From positions 1-12,802 of the forward strand of contig DHTG01000062.1 in assembly GCA_002411545.1 (NCBI GenBank): 12,802 nt of DNA, read 5' to 3'. A program made the position numbers and the translations under genes. Below are positions 1 to 6,766 of the stretch, piece by piece (the stretch's first letter is position 1; every line of letters begins with the position of its first letter). The DNA is from Bacteroidales bacterium UBA5266. GTDB taxonomy: Bacteria; Bacteroidota; Bacteroidia; Bacteroidales; WCHB1-69. The notes under the pieces are model-generated. The model ran no database searches and had not been told where the DNA came from. It saw nothing but the letters and a program-made list of their open reading frames with translations.

Positions 1-2
1 AG

Positions 3-1127
3 GCATTTGAACAAATCGATCCTTTAACAAAAAATGAAATGGTAAGCATCAGTGCTCATCATTCCGATCAAGCCTTTACCGGCGAAGACAGGGATTGTTA
101 TATCTTTTCAGCCGGTGGAACAACGGGTTTGAAAAAATACGTTTTATACGGCAACGAAGAATTTTCAAAATCAAAACAATTATTTGGAAAAGGATTCAGG
201 GCTTTGGGTATTGACAATAAAAATATTGTAGCCAACCTATTCCCTTGCGGTGCTTTTTACACTGCCTTTCTGGCTATCAATAAAGGATTGGAAGAAACAG
301 GATGCAAGATATTGTCTATTACCGGGAATATTTCACATAAAGACATATTGGAATATATAGAAATGTGTAAACCTGATACCATTTTCGGTTTGCCTTCGCT
401 TATGATTCCGCTGGCACAATATGCCGAGCAAAACGGATATCAGATACAATTGGATAATATCATCTATGCGGCCGAGCATATGACAAACGACGCAAAGAAT
501 TATATTAAAAGTATTTTCAAAGCAAAGAGAATTTCCTCCTTCGGATATGCCGCCGTCGAAACCGGACCCATAGGCTATCAATGCGAATGTTGCCATGACA
601 ACGAATTTCATGTGGAAGAAGAATGGGTTTATCTGGAAGCCGACAATAACGATGAAGCCCTGGTAACTTGTTTACACAAAACACTTCTACCAATAATAAG
701 ATACAAAGTGGGTGATCGTATTGAATTCATCAATGAATCATGCACTTGTGGAAGATTGAGTCCGAAATTCCGCTTACTGGGTCGTAGCGGCGAAAAAATA
801 AGGATTTCTGGATACCAAGAGATTTATTTTGAAGATATTGAAAAAATCGTACAATCTGTCGTACCTGATGGGTTTGTTATTCAACTGCGCTTAGAAGCCG
901 ACGGTTTATACACCGCTTTGAGTTTGCACATTGAAACAATACATTATAAAGATAACATATTAAGAGAAAACTTGTATCAACGCTTGTTGGAAAAAATTCC
1001 CGTTTTACATTTAACAAAAGAAAAAAACATGGTTTCCTCTTTTGAAGTCCTTTTAGTTGAACCAAATGCATTGCAAAGGGTGGAAAGAAGCGGAAAAGTT
1101 AGAAAAATAATCGATAATCGTATATAA
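3..1127 (+). CDS. PaaK/LuxE-family adenylate-forming ligase (5' end outside window)
   Basis: Adenylate-forming enzyme of the phenylacetate-CoA ligase / LuxE acyl-protein synthetase superfamily, expected to activate a carboxylic acid with ATP; the substrate cannot be read from sequence. The frame is open to the window edge (codons from position 3 read A-F-E-Q-I-D-P-L), so the ATG at 39 is internal and roughly 50-70 residues are missing compared with usual ~430-residue members. Visible are the phosphate-binding loop SAGGTTGLKK (108-137), a cluster of Cys (Y-Q-C-E-C-C-H, near 574-597) that with a later C-T-C-G-R (near 740-754) resembles the family's zinc site, the R-Y-K-V-G-D motif (near 700-717) and a C-terminal S-G-K-V-R-K carrying the probable catalytic Lys. 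Only 2 nt separate its stop from the next gene, so it is probably co-transcribed with the partner-switch genes downstream. Family is clear; the reaction (CoA thioester, protein acylation or other) is open. Confidence 0.85.
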   Translation, partial: AFEQIDPLTKNEMVSISAHHSDQAFTGEDRDCYIFSAGGTTGLKKYVLYGNEEFSKSKQLFGKGFRALGIDNKNIVANLFPCGAFYTAFLAINKGLEETGCKILSITGNISHKDILEYIEMCKPDTIFGLPSLMIPLAQYAEQNGYQIQLDNIIYAAEHMTNDAKNYIKSIFKAKRISSFGYAAVETGPIGYQCECCHDNEFHVEEEWVYLEADNNDEALVTCLHKTLLPIIRYKVGDRIEFINESCTCGRLSPKFRLLGRSGEKIRISGYQEIYFEDIEKIVQSVVPDGFVIQLRLEADGLYTALSLHIETIHYKDNILRENLYQRLLEKIPVLHLTKEKNMVSSFEVLLVEPNALQRVERSGKVRKIIDNRI

Positions 1128-1129
1128 TT

Positions 1130-2626
1130 ATGGATGATAACAAACTCACTCAACATAGATTACATTTAATCATTCCGAATGAAGCGGCCATGGTTTATCC
1201 GGTGCAAAGTTCGGCAAAAGCCTATGCTGAATTACTCGGTTTTGAATCAAAAGCATGTTATCATATTGAATTACTCCTGGAAGAAGTCCTGACCAATATC
1301 ATTAAATACGACTTCATGCCCGGACAAAAAGAAAACATCGACATAACTTTTGACAAAACCGTTTTAGGATTATCCATCACCATACATTCCAACAGCATCC
1401 CCCTGGATATTGATAAAATAAAATCCTTTTCAAGCATTGATAAAGAAAACATTTTAAAATACAATGCTTCGGGATTGGGCTCATTGCTGATCAACAAACT
1501 TGCCGACAACGTAATCTATATGAATAAAGGCAAAGAAGGTCAATTTATTCATATCGAAAAAAACATCACCGCCAAAGCCGTATCGGAAAATAAATTGATG
1601 GAAGACACTCAGACACTAAGGACTCCAAAAACCGATTTTGATTTCTATGTAAGACCATTAAAGCCGGAAGAAGCATTGTTTGTTTCTCAATTAGCTTATT
1701 ATGCTTACCGTGTGAGTTATATCTACGATAAGATCTATTACCCCGAGATGGTAAAGAAACTAAATGAAGAAGGGGAAATGCTTAGCATCGTTGCCGTTAA
1801 CAGCGAGAATGAAGAGATTATAGGTCATGTAGCAGCTATTAAACACGAAGTAAGTCGATTGCCTGAAATGGCCGTAGCTTTTGTAAATCCTGCCTACAGA
1901 GGAGGAGGCTGTTTACATAAAACATCCGAGTATTTAATTGATTTACTTAAAACAAAAAATTCAATAGGGGTTATAGTTCATGCCGTTACCACACATCCTT
2001 ACAGTCAAAAGGCCGCCTATAAATTAAATTTAAGAGAAACAGCCTTATACATTTCCCGATCCACACCTCTGTTAATGAATGAAATCAAAGAGGATAATCA
2101 AGTACGGGAAAGTTTATTATTGATGTTTTTACCACTTCATCCCGAAGACAGCAAACAAATATATGTTCCTGCTAATCATGCCGAGATGATAACGGCCATA
2201 TATAAAAATTCCGGTCAATCGGTTGAAATTATCACGAATGATAATGGGCTTGCTCCATATAAAGAAGAAGCTGAAATTGAGGTTTCAAGTGATACGTACA
2301 AATGTGGTTTTATCCTTGTTAAACAATACGGGTATAATATCACTCCCCTCATCCTGAAAACATTAAAATCATTATGCGTGAACCGCATCGAGAGTATTTA
2401 TGTTTATTTACCCCTTGAGAAACCCGAAATTAGCGATTGTTGTCAGGAACTCGAAAAAGCAGGTTTTTTCTTCGGAGGTATTATGCAAACCGCCGAAGGC
2501 AAAGATTATTTAATGCTTCAATATCTTAACAACCAAATGTATAACTACGATATATTGGAAGTTTTTTCTGATTTTGCAAAAGAATTAGTTACTTATATCC
2601 GACACCATGACCCGAGTCAAGAATAA
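1130..2626 (+). CDS. RsbW-like GHKL domain fused to GNAT acetyltransferase domains
   Basis: 498-residue cytoplasmic fusion protein. Residues ~1-145 form an RsbW/SpoIIAB-type GHKL (HATPase_c_2) domain: N-box L-L-E-E-V-L-T-N-I-I-K-Y (Glu51/Glu52, Asn56) and G2 region S-G-L-G-S-L-L-I (~114-121). The G1 segment reads H-S-N-S-I-P-L-D (86-93), so the usual D-x-G is replaced by S-N-S. Residues ~172-315 are a GNAT domain with an acetyl-CoA loop V-N-P-A-Y-R-G-G-G (252-260). Residues ~330-498 end in a stretch (G-F-F-F-G-G-I ... L-M-L-Q-Y-L-N) like the C-terminal half of another GNAT fold, so a second, degenerate copy is possible. Start ATG lies 2 nt after the preceding stop; the 3' end overlaps the next gene by 20 nt. 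Likely role is to bind the downstream STAS protein and modulate an effector; the acetyl acceptor is unknown. Confidence 0.8.
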   Translation: MDDNKLTQHRLHLIIPNEAAMVYPVQSSAKAYAELLGFESKACYHIELLLEEVLTNIIKYDFMPGQKENIDITFDKTVLGLSITIHSNSIPLDIDKIKSFSSIDKENILKYNASGLGSLLINKLADNVIYMNKGKEGQFIHIEKNITAKAVSENKLMEDTQTLRTPKTDFDFYVRPLKPEEALFVSQLAYYAYRVSYIYDKIYYPEMVKKLNEEGEMLSIVAVNSENEEIIGHVAAIKHEVSRLPEMAVAFVNPAYRGGGCLHKTSEYLIDLLKTKNSIGVIVHAVTTHPYSQKAAYKLNLRETALYISRSTPLLMNEIKEDNQVRESLLLMFLPLHPEDSKQIYVPANHAEMITAIYKNSGQSVEIITNDNGLAPYKEEAEIEVSSDTYKCGFILVKQYGYNITPLILKTLKSLCVNRIESIYVYLPLEKPEISDCCQELEKAGFFFGGIMQTAEGKDYLMLQYLNNQMYNYDILEVFSDFAKELVTYIRHHDPSQE

Positions 2627-4970
2627 AAGTTTTGCTTTTTATCTTAGTGTATATATACTTAGTATAGTAATACTAATTTTTACTTTTTTCCTTATATATA
2701 ATTATACCGTTTCACGTAAATTATTATTAAAAAACGTAGAAGAAAACGCCAGGCATCTGAGTAATGCAGCGGTAAATCAGATTGAAAGTTATTTTAAATG
2801 CATAGAAAAAACAGCTCAAAGTACGGCTTTGTTTATGGCAAAAACCGACACCTTACACTATCCTTCCCGTCAAATATTAAAAGACATCCTATCATCCAAT
2901 CCTGAAATCTACGGCAGTTGCTTGGCTTTCAAACCATATATTTCAAACGGTAATACGATATACAACGCTCCTTATTGTTTTAAAACCAATAATCAATTAT
3001 GTTATAAAAATCTGGCAGATACCTCCTACGATTATCTGTCGTGGGATTGGTATCGTATTCCTGCCGAGGGAAACCACAAGATATGGAGTGAACCTTACTT
3101 TGATGAAGGAGGAGGGAATGTTTTAATGACAACTTTTTCCGTTCCTATTTATCAATCTTACGGCGACACCGGCAGTTTCATGGGTGTGCTGACAACCGAC
3201 GTATCGCTTCAATGGTTAAACGACTTGCTGGCAGGCATTAAAATATATGATTCTGCCTATGCTTTTTTGATTTCGAATTCCGGCAGAGTTTTATCCCATC
3301 CGCAAGCGGACTTAATAATGAAAGAAAACATCTTAGAGATTGCAAAAGGAACAAATAATACCGAATTTCAAATAGTATTGCAACACATGATGCAAGGCAA
3401 AACAGGTTTCGAGAAGGTTCAAAGAGCGTTCTCTGATAGGAAAAGTTGGATTTATTATACCTCCCTTGCCAACAACACTTGGTCGTTGGGATTTGTCATA
3501 CCCGAATCCGATCTTTATGCCGATCTTCAACTATTAAATAAAGACTTATTTTATATTCTTATTACAGGAATCATACTATTAATAGGCTTTATACTGCTGA
3601 TTGCCAACAAACTTACCAAACCTGTTCGTAAATTAGCCGGTATGATGCATAAAGAAAGTGAGGCATTTATAAGTATGCCTATACCCGAAATAAAAGAAAG
3701 TACGGAAATTGTCATGCTTAATGATTCGTTTCGTTACTTGCAAAAGGAATTAAAAAGATACATCTCCCATTTAAAAGATGTTACCATTGCCAAAGAACGC
3801 ATAGAAAGCGAATTGCAAATTGCAAGCAAATTGCAACTAAGCATGTTGCCCGACGCAAACAAAGCAAATGTATTCAAAAATAAAATCGATATAACTTCTT
3901 ATATGCAAGCGGCAAAAGAAGTGGGCGGCGATTTCTATGATTATTTCTTTATCGACCGTTCGCATTTGTTTTTTGCCATCGGCGACGTATCGGGGAAAGG
4001 AATGGGAGCTGCGCTTTTCATGAGTTCAACCATAACTTTATTGAGAGCTTATGCTAAAATTGCAGGTAATGACTTATGCCGTATCCTACAACTTACTTCC
4101 GATTATTTACAACAGAATAATCCCGAGAAATATTTCGTAACACTGTTTACTGGAATTCTTTCATTAGAAACAAAGGAATTAACATACCTCAATGCCGGTC
4201 ATAATTATCCGGTTATTCTTAGTGAAGATGCCGAAATTATTTTAATTAACCACACACATATGCTCCCCTTGGGAATTATCAAACCCACCCAAATTTCGCC
4301 TTCACATATAACACTACATGCCAAGGACGTACTCTTTTTATATACCGATGGTGTTACGGAAGCCATGAATGAAAAACAAGCATTGTTTAGTACCCAATCC
4401 TTACTTGCCCTGCTTAGAAATTATGCTCATCCCGATAAAAGAAAGCTGATTCCAAGCGTTTGTCAGGCATTGAAAACATTCACCGCCACAGCTCCTCAAC
4501 AAGATGATATTACCATGTTATGCCTACAACTACATAACAACGAATCAAATCAAGATCTTCAATTATTTTTTACCGATATTCAAAACATTTCTATATTAAC
4601 TGATATTCAACATCAAATCGAAATCTTTTTAAATCTAAAAGAAATCCCTGTTAAAAGCATGCATCGCTTAATGCTGGTATTAGAAGAGCTAATCACCAAT
4701 GCCTTTAAATACGCCTTTTCAAATATTGGAAACAAAACCATAGAAATAAATATTCATGTGAGCTCAACACATCTTGAAGTTGAATATAGTGATAACAGTC
4801 ATGCATTTAATATTAATTCCGCCATTGCCAAATCCTCATCCACAAGTCCAGGATTAGACACATTGGGTAAAAGAGGATTTTATATCATTGACAAAATGAC
4901 CGATACATTTACTTATAGACGAGAAAACAATAAAAATATAAGCAGTTTTAAAATAATTAAAAATCCATAA
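2607..4970 (+). CDS. Membrane Cache-sensor PP2C (SpoIIE/RsbU) phosphatase with C-terminal RsbW-like domain
   Basis: 787-residue inner-membrane receptor. Layout: TM1 ~11-33; extracytoplasmic dCache-type sensor ~38-305 (D-W-Y-R-I-P, then W-S-E-P-Y-F-D and T-T-F-S-V-P-I, typical of double-Cache folds); TM2 ~313-333; HAMP-like linker and coiled coil ~334-412 (L-T-K-P-V-R-K-L); SpoIIE/PP2C domain ~412-642; RsbW-like GHKL domain ~655-787. The phosphatase keeps its metal-binding motifs: G-G-D-F-Y-D (440-445), G-D-V-S-G-K-G (459-465), Y-T-D-G-V-T-E (579-585) and Q-Q-D-D-I-T (631-636). The GHKL part has E-E-L-I-T-N (693-698), Asp729 in the G1 segment (D-N-S rather than D-x-G) and G-K-R-G-F-Y-I (754-760). 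It probably dephosphorylates the STAS protein encoded 4 nt downstream when the Cache domain is in one ligand state, and may phosphorylate it in the other. The start overlaps the preceding gene by 20 nt. The ligand is unknown. Confidence 0.88.
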   Translation: MTRVKNKSFAFYLSVYILSIVILIFTFFLIYNYTVSRKLLLKNVEENARHLSNAAVNQIESYFKCIEKTAQSTALFMAKTDTLHYPSRQILKDILSSNPEIYGSCLAFKPYISNGNTIYNAPYCFKTNNQLCYKNLADTSYDYLSWDWYRIPAEGNHKIWSEPYFDEGGGNVLMTTFSVPIYQSYGDTGSFMGVLTTDVSLQWLNDLLAGIKIYDSAYAFLISNSGRVLSHPQADLIMKENILEIAKGTNNTEFQIVLQHMMQGKTGFEKVQRAFSDRKSWIYYTSLANNTWSLGFVIPESDLYADLQLLNKDLFYILITGIILLIGFILLIANKLTKPVRKLAGMMHKESEAFISMPIPEIKESTEIVMLNDSFRYLQKELKRYISHLKDVTIAKERIESELQIASKLQLSMLPDANKANVFKNKIDITSYMQAAKEVGGDFYDYFFIDRSHLFFAIGDVSGKGMGAALFMSSTITLLRAYAKIAGNDLCRILQLTSDYLQQNNPEKYFVTLFTGILSLETKELTYLNAGHNYPVILSEDAEIILINHTHMLPLGIIKPTQISPSHITLHAKDVLFLYTDGVTEAMNEKQALFSTQSLLALLRNYAHPDKRKLIPSVCQALKTFTATAPQQDDITMLCLQLHNNESNQDLQLFFTDIQNISILTDIQHQIEIFLNLKEIPVKSMHRLMLVLEELITNAFKYAFSNIGNKTIEINIHVSSTHLEVEYSDNSHAFNINSAIAKSSSTSPGLDTLGKRGFYIIDKMTDTFTYRRENNKNISSFKIIKNP

Positions 4971-4974
4971 AACA

Positions 4975-5322
4975 ATGACCATAGCCTTTTCCATTCTCCG
5001 TTCGGAGAATCCGATAATAATTAGCATTGATGGACGATTAGACGCCATCAGTGCCAATAGTTTTGAAACATCCATCCATGATTATCTATCACAAAAAAAC
5101 GATAATCTAATTTTTGATTTGGAAAAACTAGCCTATATCAGTAGTGCCGGCATCCGCGTATTTTTATTATTAATAAATAAATTAGAAGCCTCTAAGAAAA
5201 AAATTGGGATTATCAATCCCGATGAAATGGTTAAAGAGATAATAGAAATAAGCGGGTTAAAGGATTATATGCCGATTTTTGAGGATATAGAAAATGCAAT
5301 TGCTTCGTTTAAAAGAGTGTAA
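4975..5322 (+). CDS. STAS-domain anti-sigma factor antagonist (SpoIIAA/RsbV-like)
   Basis: 115-residue single-domain STAS protein, the usual length for SpoIIAA/RsbV-type antagonists. The N-terminal strands (I-I-I-S-I-D-G-R-L-D-A, 15-25), the F-D-L-E-K-L (47-52) strand and the phosphorylation loop Y-I-S-S-A-G-I-R (54-61) match the family; by alignment with the D-S-x-G site of RsbV, Ser57 is the expected phosphoserine. It is probably the substrate of the PP2C domain encoded just upstream (4-nt gap) and of one or both GHKL domains in the cluster, and acts by binding a partner only in one phosphorylation state. No sigma factor gene lies beside it here, so its final target is unknown. It is the last gene of the plus-strand operon and converges with the outer-membrane protein gene. 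Confidence 0.9.
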   Translation: MTIAFSILRSENPIIISIDGRLDAISANSFETSIHDYLSQKNDNLIFDLEKLAYISSAGIRVFLLLINKLEASKKKIGIINPDEMVKEIIEISGLKDYMPIFEDIENAIASFKRV

Positions 5323-5350
5323 AAAGCTATTATTTAAAACAAATAGCCAA
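5321..5350. terminator. Possible weak terminator between convergent genes
   Basis: GCTATT (5326-5331) and AATAGC (5342-5347) form a 6-bp stem with a 10-nt loop in the gap between the STAS stop and the stop of the minus-strand outer-membrane gene. Read on the minus strand the stem is followed by five T residues (5325-5321). The stem is short and AT-rich and overlaps the last codons of the minus-strand gene, so the call is weak. Confidence 0.35.
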
Positions 5351-6737
5351 TTTTAACATAAAAATTTGTAAAACTTGCACCGTCTTGTTTGTCGAAAGGG
5401 AATGCCCAATCGACCGAAAGGATGAAATTCTCATTCATGGCAATTTTCATTCCCATCCCAGCCGATATATGCGGTCGGTATAAGTCTGAAGTTTTAAACT
5501 TAAAATAATCGGCGATATTATCTTCGGGGTTATTTAGCGCCATGATTTCTTTGATCTGTTTTTCATTCCATTGATAGGTTTGTGTGATAATTCCAATATC
5601 TACGAAGGGATTAAATCCCAGATAAAAATGTTGTTTACCTATATCGAATTTCCACACTTTCAAGCGGAGTTCGATGTTAGAATAAGCAAATCCGTTGGTG
5701 AGTATTCTGTTACGAAGAACCCCTCTCAAAGAATTACCTCCGCCTAATCCTTCATACAATACTCGTTGAATGTATAAAGTATTCATATAATTATTGATAT
5801 AAAAAGGACTTTCCCCGACAAGCAACAACTGCGTGCCTACACGATAAGCAAAAGCGATATAATCTTTATAAATAGGAATATAATGTCGGAAATTAAGATT
5901 TAGTTTCAAGTTGTTATATTCTTTTTGATCTTGAAAAGCAGCAGTATATGTTAAAAAAGCATCGGCATAAATTCCCTTCGAAGGATTAGCTTCTTTATTG
6001 CGACTGTCGTAAGTGACACCACCTCTGATATAAGGATGCAGTCCACCATTTTTCTCGTCTTTTTTAATAATACTCCAATCGACGTATTTTTCATACAAAC
6101 CTTTAATCGTATCAGGTAAAACATTTTCGGGCTTTTTCCCTTTATTCAACATGGCAATATCGACTACATCAATATTATAATAAAGAAGACCTATACCCAC
6201 ATTCCATTTCCAACGATGGTGTATTGTCCCCTGTATATCTGCAGCAAAACGAAAGAGGTTGCGTTTATATTTATAAAAAGCCCTTGATTTATACCCTTCA
6301 TCAACCGTATATTTCTTTGAGTTTCGCCAAATATCATTATAAACGGATTGATAGCCGTTATATCCGAAGAAATCACACATTGCATCGGGTAAAAAAGAAA
6401 CATCGACCGTTAACCGATGTTTTGGAATCAAGTATTTAGAATCATAGAAAAAGCGAAACAATCCATAATTTTTTGTAGTATATGCAGCCTCTACATAAAA
6501 AGAATGCAAATATTCAGGATAGGTCGAACCATCACCGTAGTAATAAACATTTGCCAAAGCGCCAAATTGAAATCCCAAATCGGCATCGTAGGCAATACTG
6601 GGTAGAGCACCGAAAGTCCAACCGGTTTTTATTTTCTTTTTCTCATCCATGCCTCTTAAGGTATCTATTTGGGCATATGAAAAATAAACAAACATTAAAA
6701 GAAAAGAAAGGATGATTGATTTAAGATGATTTTTCAT
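5334..6737 (-). CDS. Outer-membrane beta-barrel protein, Omp85/BamA C-terminal type
   Basis: 467-residue exported protein. A signal peptide covers residues 1-22 (Lys-His-Lys start, hydrophobic 8-20, cleavage likely after Tyr-Ala before Gln23). The rest alternates aromatic and polar residues as in beta-barrels and ends in Phe (F-Y-V-K-I-G-Y-L-F), the usual outer-membrane insertion signature. G-L-G-G-G-N-S-L-R-G (330-339) corresponds to the conserved loop-6 R-G motif of the Omp85/BamA/TamA barrel, and D-S-R-N...P-S-K-G (244-255) to another recurring barrel segment. There is no room for POTRA domains between signal peptide and barrel, so it is a barrel-only 'surface antigen' type relative. It starts 29 nt after the DUF362 stop and is probably the last gene of the DUF819-DUF362 operon. 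Substrate or client is unknown; assembly of other proteins is not implied without POTRA domains. Confidence 0.82.
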   Translation of the reverse strand: MKNHLKSIILSFLLMFVYFSYAQIDTLRGMDEKKKIKTGWTFGALPSIAYDADLGFQFGALANVYYYGDGSTYPEYLHSFYVEAAYTTKNYGLFRFFYDSKYLIPKHRLTVDVSFLPDAMCDFFGYNGYQSVYNDIWRNSKKYTVDEGYKSRAFYKYKRNLFRFAADIQGTIHHRWKWNVGIGLLYYNIDVVDIAMLNKGKKPENVLPDTIKGLYEKYVDWSIIKKDEKNGGLHPYIRGGVTYDSRNKEANPSKGIYADAFLTYTAAFQDQKEYNNLKLNLNFRHYIPIYKDYIAFAYRVGTQLLLVGESPFYINNYMNTLYIQRVLYEGLGGGNSLRGVLRNRILTNGFAYSNIELRLKVWKFDIGKQHFYLGFNPFVDIGIITQTYQWNEKQIKEIMALNNPEDNIADYFKFKTSDLYRPHISAGMGMKIAMNENFILSVDWAFPFDKQDGASFTNFYVKIGYLF

Positions 6738-6766
6738 ATATGCTTTTTGTTTATATGTGTAAGAAA

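Noticed and set aside
333..611. 92-codon open frame on the minus strand
   Set aside because: Antisense to the ligase gene; composition reflects the complementary strand of conserved ligase motifs.
2607..2626. 20-nt overlap between the GHKL-GNAT and receptor genes as a possible frameshift
   Set aside because: Both proteins are complete with their own start and end signals; the overlap fits translational coupling rather than a broken fusion.
6224..6715. Three overlapping plus-strand open frames of 62-77 codons
   Set aside because: Antisense to the 5' part of the outer-membrane barrel gene, mutually overlapping, no family features.
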